DNA from: Gemmatimonadota bacterium
GTDB lineage: Bacteria; Latescibacterota; UBA2968; UBA8231
DNA: 22,633 bases
Direction of reading: 5' to 3'
NCBI GenBank assembly: GCA_009840005.1
Contig: VXOR01000102.1
Location: forward strand, 3,155-25,787
Shown: piece after piece, positions 9,134 to 15,329 of the stretch
Numbering within the stretch: the first letter of the stretch is position 1
Layout of the letters: each line of letters begins with the position of its first letter
The notes under the pieces: generated by a model
The model's input: the letters and a program-made list of their open reading frames with translations, nothing else
Databases searched by the model: none
Told to the model about the DNA's origin: nothing
Translations under genes and position numbers: made by a program

Positions 9134-12100
9134 TGGAAGCGTTTTTTCAAAGACTGTCTGCGTCTTTTCAGCAGCTATTTGATCGCGATAAAAAAAAGGA
9201 GCGCCAGTGGGGCGAGGTTGATGAGTACCGCGCTTTGCTCGAAGCCCCCGACCGCTTTGAGGAGGGCTTTACGAGCCGTACCATTATCGGCGTGCTCTTC
9301 ATCTCGCTGATTATGACCCCGGGCGAGATGTTCCTCGGGCTGTACGCGGGTATCGATATAGGCGTGGCGGCGCAATGGGTGACGGTGATCCTCTTTTTAG
9401 AGATCTCGAAGCGATCATTTGCCGCGCTCAGACGCCAAGAAATTTACCTGTTAGTGTACGTCGCCGGTGCCTTGATCGCTGGCGGAGAGGGCGCGTTCCT
9501 CGACTTGCTCTGGCGTCAGTACTTTGTGACCTCGGCCGAAGCCGAGCTATTCGGGATAGCGCACCGCTTGCCGTCGTGGTGGGTACCCGGACCCGATTCG
9601 GAGGCCATTGCCGAGCGCACCTTTATTCACCGCGACTGGTTGACTCCGATCCTGCTGTTGGTGGTTGGGACGATCATGGGCCGCATCGCTTGGTTTACGA
9701 CCGGCTACATGCTCTTCCGGCTCGTTTCCGACCGCGAGCAATTGCCCTTTCCCACCGCGCCCATGTCGGCGTTGAGCGCTATGGCACTGGCCGAGGATTC
9801 GGGTGCCGAGCGAGAGACGTGGAAGTGGCCAGTGTTCAGCATTGGTGCGGTTATCGGTGCGTCGTTCGGGGGCATTTATGTAGGGGTCCCGGTCGTCACC
9901 GAGATCTGGGGTTCCAAAGTGGAGATCTTGCCGATTCCCTTCTGGGAATTGAGTCCCTATTTAGGCAATATCATACAGGCTGCGCCGCTGGGGATCTCTA
10001 CGAGTTTGGGGGCGGTATTCGCCGGGTTGTTCATGCCCTTCTGGGGGGTGATCGGCTCTTTTGCCGGGGTGATGCTACACACGGCCGTCAGTCCCGTTCT
10101 CTACGCATGGGGCTATCTGCCGCGCTGGGAACTCGGCATGTACACCATCGAAACCTCCATCGTCACTGGAATCGACTTTTGGCGCGCCTTTTCCATTGGC
10201 ATTACCATCGCGGTCACCATAGTCAGCTTTCACCAGCTTTTTTCCACTGGCCGCGAAAAGCAGGCCGAATTGCGGGAGAAGCTCAAGCTCCAAGGGGCTG
10301 ATCAGCAGGGAATGTGCAAGCACTCGGACTGCCACCGCCCGGCCGAGGTGAGGGGGTACTGCTTAAAACACCTAGGCCGCGGCGATTTCAATCTGTGGGT
10401 CTGCGCTTCGCTGTTTTGCGTAGCGGCGATCTATCCGATCGTATTGGCCAAGACCTTGTTTCCCGCCTTGGTCAGCACCGGCCTGTTGGTGCTTTTCGTG
10501 CTCATCGCCTTTGTTTGGGCGCCGATCATGTCCTTTGTCAGCGCCCGGCTCGATGGCTTGGTTGGCCGGAACGTTTCGATTCCCCATGTCGAAGACGCCA
10601 TCCGCTTTATGACCGGCTTTCGCGGGGTCGAAATATGGTTCGTGCCCTTTCCGGCCCGCAACTTTGGCGGGCACGCCGAGGGGTTTAGGGTCGTCGAACT
10701 GACCGGGATGAAGTTTACCAGTCTGCTCAAAGCCGAGCTCTTTATGTTGCCCATCGTCTTAGGGGTTAGTCTGATGTACTGGACCTTCCTCTGGCGCTTG
10801 GGTCCTATTCCCTCGGAGAGCTACCCATACGCGCAAATCTATTGGCCGCTGCAGGCCTTTGACCGGGCACTCGCCTACTCCGCCACGATGTACAGCAAAA
10901 TGTGGCGCGCCGGAGAGGAGTTGGAAGGGGATATTGTGCCCAATGGCCAAGTCGTGTGGAGCCCGCCCAATTTGGAGGACGGTCGTTGGTGGTACTGGCG
11001 GGTAAGTACCACTAGGGATTTAGAGGTACCGGATCCGGTAAAGCGCGACTATGAACCTTGGTCGCAGACCGGATACTTCTACACGGACTTCAGCGGCGGG
11101 GACGCACCACCGCCTCCAGAGGCCGCCCAGCGGATCGACGCCGAGGCGGGTACTCCGTCGGATGGTCCCCAGCTACTTTGGCCTCCCAACGGCATGGCCA
11201 TTGCCACGCCGAACCCCAACTTCCGAGCTGCGATCAATTTGGCTCCGGGCGATTCGGTTGATTTCTACTTTGAAGTGGATCGCCTGCCCAGCTTTGACGG
11301 CGAGGCTTTGCAACGATCTTCGGACATGCCCTTGCTCTTTGAGGTTCTGTGGCAGGACATGCGCTTTACCGGCAACCGCAAGGACGACGACGGAGACCTC
11401 AATATCGCGGCTCTCGTCGAGAGTGTGGAGCCGGAGGGAGTAGGAGGCCAGCTTGGACTGGCCGACGGCGACCGCATCCGCGTGGTAAACGGCGTCGAAC
11501 TCCGCATCCCGCAATGGGATACTGAGCGGATTAATCGGTATTTTACCCAGGGAGCGGACTCGGTGTTTGCCGCTTGGGAACGGGATGAGAAAACCATGCG
11601 TCGTGCTGTAGTGCGTCGATCTGGGGAAGCACTGGGACTTGAGTTTGCGGCGGACACGTCATTCGTCGAGAGTTGGACCGAATACGATGCGGTGCGCGTC
11701 GCCACCGTAGCCGAAGCGGGGCTAGGCCACCGCTTGGGCTTGCAAGCCGGCGACTACCTTATGACGATCAACGGCCAAAGCATTGAGCAGGATACGTGGC
11801 AGAGCGAGGCGGTGGTGGCTGCCTTTGCTGCGGTTGTGGAGGAGACCGCGGCTACGGTGTTAGTCGAGTGGGAGCGGGATGGAGATCGGCTTCAAGGTTT
11901 GGTGGCCGATGCGTCGTCTCTCCCCCTAGGCCTGACCTATCGGGAGGGGGCCATTGAGGGCATTGACGAAGAGCTGGTCAACAACCGCGACGACGATGGC
12001 GACGGCCTGATTGACGAGGATACGCACCATCCCCTCGGCGGTAGGAAGTGGCCCATCATCATCGGCGCAGCCGGCTTCGGCTTGGTGGCGTATTTCACTA

Positions 12101-12357
12101 TGACCTTTTTGGGGATGCCGATCTTTATGATCTGGGGATACGTCCAGAGCGTCACCGGCCTTCCGCACAATCTCATTTTGCAAATCATTGGTGCCCTGCT
12201 AGCTCGGCACTACTTTTGGAAGCGGTACGGCATGCAGCAATGGCGGCAATACGCCATGGTCTTGTTCGTGGGGTTTGGGGTTGGCATGGCCTTGGTCGGC
12301 ATGTTCAGCGCGGCTTTGTCGATTATCAACAAGGCCGTTTCTTCGCTCCCCTATTGA
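9130..12357 (+). CDS. OPT-like membrane protein with zinc-knuckle loop, tandem PDZ-like domains and Ca-loop
   Basis: The 1075-residue product starts at ATG 9130, overlapping the previous stop (ATGATG). Residues about 45-560 are polytopic and contain R202-EQLPFP208, matching the RERLPYP loop of the first gene of this operon; with neighbouring segments this suggests an OPT-like fold. A cytosolic-looking loop carries C396, C401, C411 and H414 (C-x4-C-x9-C-x2-H), a possible zinc site. After about residue 570 comes a large soluble insertion: a fibronectin-like stretch (DGRWWYWRV), two PDZ-like domains (about 757-838 with GLADGDRIRVVNG, and about 853-935 with GLQAGDYLMTINGQ), then RDDDGDGLIDED (about 954-965), which fits calcium loops of thrombospondin type 3 or dockerin type. 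Three or so membrane helices close the protein. PDZ domains may bind C-termini or peptides in the periplasm; actual function is unknown. The last codons are duplicated at 13734-13763. Confidence 0.7.
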   Translation: MMEAFFQRLSASFQQLFDRDKKKERQWGEVDEYRALLEAPDRFEEGFTSRTIIGVLFISLIMTPGEMFLGLYAGIDIGVAAQWVTVILFLEISKRSFAALRRQEIYLLVYVAGALIAGGEGAFLDLLWRQYFVTSAEAELFGIAHRLPSWWVPGPDSEAIAERTFIHRDWLTPILLLVVGTIMGRIAWFTTGYMLFRLVSDREQLPFPTAPMSALSAMALAEDSGAERETWKWPVFSIGAVIGASFGGIYVGVPVVTEIWGSKVEILPIPFWELSPYLGNIIQAAPLGISTSLGAVFAGLFMPFWGVIGSFAGVMLHTAVSPVLYAWGYLPRWELGMYTIETSIVTGIDFWRAFSIGITIAVTIVSFHQLFSTGREKQAELREKLKLQGADQQGMCKHSDCHRPAEVRGYCLKHLGRGDFNLWVCASLFCVAAIYPIVLAKTLFPALVSTGLLVLFVLIAFVWAPIMSFVSARLDGLVGRNVSIPHVEDAIRFMTGFRGVEIWFVPFPARNFGGHAEGFRVVELTGMKFTSLLKAELFMLPIVLGVSLMYWTFLWRLGPIPSESYPYAQIYWPLQAFDRALAYSATMYSKMWRAGEELEGDIVPNGQVVWSPPNLEDGRWWYWRVSTTRDLEVPDPVKRDYEPWSQTGYFYTDFSGGDAPPPPEAAQRIDAEAGTPSDGPQLLWPPNGMAIATPNPNFRAAINLAPGDSVDFYFEVDRLPSFDGEALQRSSDMPLLFEVLWQDMRFTGNRKDDDGDLNIAALVESVEPEGVGGQLGLADGDRIRVVNGVELRIPQWDTERINRYFTQGADSVFAAWERDEKTMRRAVVRRSGEALGLEFAADTSFVESWTEYDAVRVATVAEAGLGHRLGLQAGDYLMTINGQSIEQDTWQSEAVVAAFAAVVEETAATVLVEWERDGDRLQGLVADASSLPLGLTYREGAIEGIDEELVNNRDDDGDGLIDEDTHHPLGGRKWPIIIGAAGFGLVAYFTMTFLGMPIFMIWGYVQSVTGLPHNLILQIIGALLARHYFWKRYGMQQWRQYAMVLFVGFGVGMALVGMFSAALSIINKAVSSLPY

Positions 12358-12480
12358 GGACGGACAAGGTCTATTAGCCCTTGTATCTCCGCCATTTATA
12401 GATTTGTTTGCGCGCATATTCCGCGTCGTGCGGGCGCACACTGCGGCCGGCGAACTGAGCGGTGCCTACAGTCATCTCAA
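12331..12480 (+). repeat. Direct repeat copy A (end of OPT-like gene plus start of J-domain gene)
   Basis: This segment holds the last eight codons and stop of the OPT-like gene, a 40-nt spacer and the first 28 codons of a J-domain gene. It aligns over its whole length with copy B (13737-13887), with only one short gap. The longest identical run is 25 bp (12408-12432 versus 13816-13840). Many differences are synonymous, so the copies diverged while still coding. Similarity ends at the target site of the small mobile element. Both copies keep a small inverted repeat ACAAGG-N9-CCTTGT (12364-12384; 13772-13792). Confidence 0.8.
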
Positions 12481-12487
12481 TAACTGA
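12398..12487 (+). pseudogene. 5' remnant of a J-domain protein gene
   Basis: Reading from ATA 12398 gives I-DLFARIFRVVRAHT and then a further 14 residues to a TGA at 12485-12487 that is supplied by the inserted MITE-like element. This matches the first 28 or so residues of the intact J-domain gene at 13806. The initiator ATG has become ATA and the whole J-domain is missing, so it is a broken copy. Its position directly after the OPT-like gene, with the same spacer as the intact copy, indicates that a J-domain gene once followed that gene. Confidence 0.75.
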
Positions 12488-12586
12488 TGTTACGCAGTGG
12501 CTCACTATCTTGTGGTTTATTGAAGCCTGTTGACCCAAGATACTGGGGCGAAATGGAGGATTTTTTGGAAAACTGCGTAACATCAG
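12484..12586. mobile_element. 103-bp MITE-like element with 14-bp terminal inverted repeats
   Basis: CTGATGTTACGCAG (12484-12497) and its exact reverse complement CTGCGTAACATCAG (12573-12586) bound the element, and TCAATAA flanks it directly on both sides (12477-12483 and 12587-12593). Perfect terminal repeats plus a target-site duplication in 103 bp with no room for a transposase define a miniature inverted-repeat element. The boundary is ambiguous by 1 bp, because the inverted repeat extends one more base (15 bp) if the duplication is read as CAATA. The parent IS family was not recognised. It interrupts the J-domain gene remnant. Confidence 0.85.
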
Positions 12587-12682
12587 TCAATAAGGAAATC
12601 GGGCAAAACGTATCCAATTCGCACGGAGCCGAGGGGTGGGTTGGAGACGACTTCAACGGGAATATCGGATAGGACCCACGCT

Positions 12683-12720
12683 AAAAAGGGACGCGCCGTA
12701 GGCCAGCCCCCCGGCGCGTC
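12683..12720 (-). terminator. Rho-independent terminator of the small secreted protein gene
   Basis: A 9-bp stem (GACGCGCCG 12690-12698 with CGGCGCGTC 12712-12720) and 13-nt loop is followed, on the minus strand, by CCTTTTTAG. It lies 40 bp past the stop of the minus-strand gene ending at 12760. Confidence 0.65.
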
Positions 12721-12759
12721 TCTCAACTCACTTCTTATTAGATTATTAGACGACGGTTC

Positions 12760-13242
12760 CTAATCGTCCTCATCGTCCTCAACCTTAGGATTATTCTCCA
12801 ACTCAGGAGAAACATCCGAATTCCCTCCTGGTGGTATATGCTGAGAACAGTCATGCGACTGAGCTGTCATGTAATTAAGGTCTGCGCCACAAAGAGCACA
12901 CGACCACGTTGGGTTGTTCGGCGGATCCGAATAATCCACGTTCGAAATGCCCGAATTGCCCGAATTGCCCGAAGAGAACGAGAACGAAGAGACAAAATGA
13001 ATCACCTCCCCCCCTGAATCAACCCACTCGTTGAGTTCCTCTACTGCAGCGTCTACGGCAGCATCTACTGCATCTCTTGCATCATTGATGGCATCATGCA
13101 CGGCATGATCGACTCCATGAAGCAAGAGATGCGAGCGGCTGCCGTTATTATGCGCCCAACAGGGACGCACCAGCAAATCCGTATAGCCGAAACCAAAGGC
13201 TATCAGAGCGAGGATAGAAAAACACTTCATGCGACTTTTCAT
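12760..13242 (-). CDS. Small secreted acidic protein with possible zinc site, unknown function
   Basis: The 160-residue product is not recognised as any known family. ATG 13242 is chosen over the longer frame (to 13563) because it has GGAG 7 nt upstream and opens a signal peptide: basic MKSRMK, hydrophobic core to about residue 22, and a likely cut after PCWA. The mature part has an alanine/aspartate-rich amphipathic helix (DAVDAAVDAAVEEL), a low-complexity SSGNSGNSG stretch encoded by tandem 9-bp repeats at 12944-12970, then CALCG followed by SHDCSQH, which could bind a metal as Cys-x2-Cys plus His/Cys ligands, and a strongly acidic tail (EDDEDD). It faces away from both flanking operons, has its own terminator, and sits inside the insert block, consistent with acquired accessory DNA. 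Confidence 0.6.
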   Translation of the reverse strand: MKSRMKCFSILALIAFGFGYTDLLVRPCWAHNNGSRSHLLLHGVDHAVHDAINDARDAVDAAVDAAVEELNEWVDSGGEVIHFVSSFSFSSGNSGNSGISNVDYSDPPNNPTWSCALCGADLNYMTAQSHDCSQHIPPGGNSDVSPELENNPKVEDDEDD

Positions 13243-13654
13243 GGTATCTCTCCATGGAAAAGGGTTGATAAGAACATCGCCGACCCCGTGCCGACGATGA
13301 GCGAGAAAGACGTGATGTGGGACTTTTACAGTTGGACCAATCCGGCGAAATCCAGCGGCTCTCGTTTGAGGCGTATGTTGGTCCATACCCAGATGGCATG
13401 GGTGAGTATTTTGGTGGTCCATAGGCTCTGCATAAGCCGCGGATCGCGGACTTTGATGGTTTGGACATGGAAGCGTTGGGCTCATTGGGCATAGACGGTT
13501 TCGATGCGGCGTCGGAGCTTTTGCACCCAAGCGGGGGCGACAAAGACGCGCACCAATTATCACCGCGATTAAGGGGCCGTTTTGAAGCCCAAAAACGACG
13601 TAAGTGTAGGAAAAAAAAAAACTTACGTGTCAAGAACTTTCTTCAGTTTTTTGC

Positions 13655-13692
13655 AAAAAAAATGCGGACGAGAGAATCAGCCTCTCGCCCGC
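13655..13692 (-). terminator. Strong minus-strand Rho-independent terminator without an obvious gene
   Basis: On the minus strand GCGGGCGAGAG pairs with CTCTCGTCCGC (11 bp including one G-U pair, 7-nt loop) and is followed by A and eight T residues. On the plus strand the wobble becomes an A/C mismatch and no T-run follows, so the minus orientation is favoured. No minus-strand gene lies upstream of it here. Confidence 0.65.
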
Positions 13693-13693
13693 G

Positions 13694-13722
13694 TTGAGTT
13701 TAATCGGTGTTATCGGTAGTTT
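13694..13722 (+). promoter_or_regulatory. Possible promoter for the J-domain/PspA operon
   Basis: TTGAGT (13694-13699), 17-nt spacer, TAGTTT (13717-13722), located just outside direct repeat copy B. Weak match, by eye; no sigma54-type site typical of enterobacterial psp promoters was noticed. Confidence 0.25.
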
Positions 13723-13736
13723 ACTTTTCCATTAAA

Positions 13737-13887
13737 AAAGCCGTTTCTTCCCTCGCCTATTGAAGGGGTGGACAAGGACCACGATCCCTTGTATTTTCGC
13801 CGTTTATGGACTTACTTGCGCGCATATTCCGCGTCGTGCGAGCGCACACTTCATCTAGCGAGCCGAGCGATGCCTACGAGCACTGGC
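13737..13887 (+). repeat. Direct repeat copy B
   Basis: Counterpart of 12331-12480. It starts with a relic of the OPT-like gene's C-terminus: ATT at 13731 then codons for KKAVSSLAY and TGA 13761-13763, compared with NKAVSSLPY and TGA in the intact gene. It continues through the spacer and into the first 27 codons of the intact J-domain gene. Confidence 0.8.
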
Positions 13888-14129
13888 AGCCTCCGGAGTC
13901 GCCTCCTGAACCGGCTGAAGACCCGGTCCTCGCCGGGTATTACGCCAATCTGGAGCTGCCCTATGGAGCTAATCTAGAGGCGGTGAAGACGGCGTGGAAG
14001 CGGTTGATGAAGCAGTACCACCCCGACCGCCACGCCCAGGATCCGGCCAAGCGCGAGGTGGCCAACGCGCTGTGCGCCCAGTTGACGCATGCTTATAAAG
14101 AGCTAGAGAAATCCCTGACGACCCATTAA
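13806..14129 (+). CDS. Small J-domain (DnaJ-like) protein with PspA/Vipp1-like N-terminal helix
   Basis: The 107-residue product has a J-domain at about 44-103 with the essential HPD triad (H72-P73-D74 in KQYHPDRHAQD), the site that stimulates Hsp70 ATPase. There is no G/F region, zinc centre or C-terminal substrate domain, so it is a type III J-protein that must gain specificity from its N-terminus. That N-terminus, MDLLARIFRVVRAHT, is a basic amphipathic helix closely resembling the first membrane-binding helix of PspA/Vipp1 proteins (typically M-G-L-F-D-R-x-x-R-V-V-R-A-N). A proline-rich linker (28-40) connects the two parts. No clear Shine-Dalgarno site precedes ATG 13806. It is the first gene of the PspA operon, 19 nt before the next gene. 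A broken second copy of its 5' end lies at 12398. Confidence 0.85.
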   Translation: MDLLARIFRVVRAHTSSSEPSDAYEHWQPPESPPEPAEDPVLAGYYANLELPYGANLEAVKTAWKRLMKQYHPDRHAQDPAKREVANALCAQLTHAYKELEKSLTTH

Positions 14130-14148
14130 CTAGCATTGGAGGCAGCTT

Positions 14149-14541
14149 ATGGCTGATTTTGCCACCGTAAAGGAGTATGTTCTCGAGTTGGGCCTTGCCA
14201 TTGCCGAGGAAATACCCGAAGAGGAAATCATCATCGTCAACGACGAAGAGCGGGGAGTGCAAAACCTCGTCGTTGATTGCGAGGATACAGTGCTGGTGAT
14301 CGAGCAGCTTATCCTCAAAGTCGCGGCTGAGGCCGCCGACACCTATAAGCGGATTTTGCAGATGAACCGCGACTTGGTTTTTGGGGCCTTCGTCCTCAAC
14401 GAGGAAGGCGATTCACTGCTCTATCGCAATACGCTGGCGCTGGAAAATTTGGACTTAAACGAACTGGAAAGCACAATCAACTCCCTCAGCCTCGGTTTGG
14501 CCGAGCACGGGGAGGAATTACTGGGATTCGCCGCCCAATAG
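14149..14541 (+). CDS. CesT/Tir- or DUF2170 (YjfI)-like small protein of PspA operon
   Basis: The product has 130 residues, is acidic, and has GGAGG 7 nt before ATG 14149. Family assignment is tentative. The second half, with LQMNRDLVFGAFVLNEEGDSL, then LALENLDLNELE, follows the pattern of CesT/Tir-type secretion chaperones (YbjN-like fold), and equally of DUF2170/YjfI, the partner encoded directly before the PspA paralogue YjfJ in E. coli. The gene lies 11 nt before a PspA gene here, which supports the YjfI-like reading. It probably binds or regulates PspA in the cytosol; this is inferred from position only. No signal peptide or membrane segment is present. Confidence 0.65.
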   Translation: MADFATVKEYVLELGLAIAEEIPEEEIIIVNDEERGVQNLVVDCEDTVLVIEQLILKVAAEAADTYKRILQMNRDLVFGAFVLNEEGDSLLYRNTLALENLDLNELESTINSLSLGLAEHGEELLGFAAQ

Positions 14542-14552
14542 GAGGATAGAAC

Positions 14553-15263
14553 ATGGCAGGTATATTTCAACGCTTGTTTAAGACGGGGCAGGCCGAGGCC
14601 CACGCCATAGTGGATAAGCTCGAAGACCCGATTAAGATGAGCGAGCAAGCGATCCGCGACTTAAAAAAGGACTTGCAGGAAAGTCTCAAAGCCCTCGCCG
14701 AGGTCAAGGCGATTTCCATCAGGCTCAGCCGCGAGTCCGAAGACCATCGCCGGCGCGCCGAAGACTACGAGCGCAAGGCCATGCTGCTGTTGCAAAAGGC
14801 CGAGTCTGGCCAGATGGAGGAGGCTGAAGCCGACCGCTTGGCGCGCGAATCCTTGACCCGCGTCGAGGAGGCTCAGAGCAGGCACACAGAAGCCTCGCAG
14901 CAAGCCGAAGCCCAACAGGCGATGGCCACCAAGCTACAGAGCAACGTCAACGATCTGAAGTCGAAAATCGCCTCGTACGAAAACGATCTGGTAACCCTCA
15001 AGGCGCGCACCAAAACCGCCAACGCCACCCGCAAGATCAACCAGCACTTGGCCAACATCGACTCCAAGGGCACCACGGCCCTGCTCGAACGGATGAAGGA
15101 AAAGACCGAAGAGCAGGAAGCCCTCGCCGAAGCCTATGGCGATATGGGCGACGCAGCGACGAGCGTTGACGATGAGATCAACAAGGCCCTCGCCGACAGC
15201 AAGGGAGCCAAGGTCGATGATTCGCTGGCCCAGCTCAAGGCCAGAATGAAGACGGCAAAATAA
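14553..15263 (+). CDS. PspA/IM30 family protein (YjfJ-like)
   Basis: The 236-residue product is almost entirely charged alpha helix and coiled coil, the length and composition of PspA/Vipp1/YjfJ proteins, ESCRT-III relatives that bind and remodel the inner membrane under envelope stress. It opens with MAGIFQRLFKTGQAEAHA and then LEDPIKMSEQAIRDLKKDL, the normal PspA helix-1/2 junction (ED-P-x-K). Its first helix lacks the RVVRA sequence of classical PspA; that sequence is instead present in the J-domain protein two genes upstream. A strong AGGAGG lies 7 nt before ATG 14553. The gene is embedded between the CesT-like gene and the flavoprotein gene on the same strand. Confidence 0.9.
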   Translation: MAGIFQRLFKTGQAEAHAIVDKLEDPIKMSEQAIRDLKKDLQESLKALAEVKAISIRLSRESEDHRRRAEDYERKAMLLLQKAESGQMEEAEADRLARESLTRVEEAQSRHTEASQQAEAQQAMATKLQSNVNDLKSKIASYENDLVTLKARTKTANATRKINQHLANIDSKGTTALLERMKEKTEEQEALAEAYGDMGDAATSVDDEINKALADSKGAKVDDSLAQLKARMKTAK

Positions 15264-15293
15264 GGGCTGTGCTCTAAAGTCCCGGCGGCTGAC

Positions 15294-15327
15294 TATCCGC
15301 AGATGAACGCAGATGGGCGCAGAGATG
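15294..15327. repeat. ATCCGCAGATGAACGCAGATG-type dispersed repeat
   Basis: Three imperfect 10-bp units begin at 15298, 15308 and 15318 (CGCAGATGAA, CGCAGATGGG, CGCAGAGATG), preceded by TATC. This matches a short interspersed sequence widely seen in environmental bacterial genomes, whose complement produces spurious 'ICVHLR' peptides in gene predictions. It fills the gap between the PspA and flavoprotein genes and supplies an alternative in-frame ATG at 15303. Confidence 0.55.
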
Positions 15328-15329
15328 GG

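Larger units (their letters stand above)
12588..13730. other. Insert block between the two direct repeats
   Basis: Between the small mobile element and copy B lies about 1.1 kb whose content differs from the flanking operons: one minus-strand small secreted protein gene with its terminator, an A-rich tract, and a second minus-strand terminator. Parts of it (12720-13000, 13590-13740) are visibly more AT-rich than the flanking genes. No integrase, transposase or tRNA is seen. It is best read as foreign or relocated DNA that ended up between the duplicated junctions. Confidence 0.5.
13243..13805. other. Non-coding stretch between the small secreted gene and the J-domain gene
   Basis: No convincing gene is seen in 13243-13660. 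On the plus strand the frame 13272-13697 is open except for one TAG at 13422 and reads somewhat protein-like (VGPYPDGMGEYFGGP), so a decayed gene is possible but weakly supported. An 8-bp inverted repeat (ACGTAAGT 13598-13605, ACTTACGT 13621-13628) surrounds an A-tract. A minus-strand terminator follows at 13655-13692, then a possible weak promoter and direct repeat copy B from about 13734. Confidence 0.5.

Noticed and set aside
13243..13563. Longer start for the small secreted protein
   Set aside because: The extension is Pro/His/Arg-rich with no ribosome-binding site, whereas ATG 13242 has GGAG upstream and begins a signal peptide.
13598..13628. A-tract hairpin as a terminator
   Set aside because: The stem is short and AT-rich and the homopolymer is in the loop instead of after the stem.
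12331..13887. Direct repeats as attachment sites of an integrated phage or island
   Set aside because: They are long, coding and diverged along their length, and no integrase or tRNA lies nearby.
12331..13887. Direct repeats as an assembly error
   Set aside because: The copies differ at many positions, many synonymous, and have different flanks; a misassembly would give near-identical copies.
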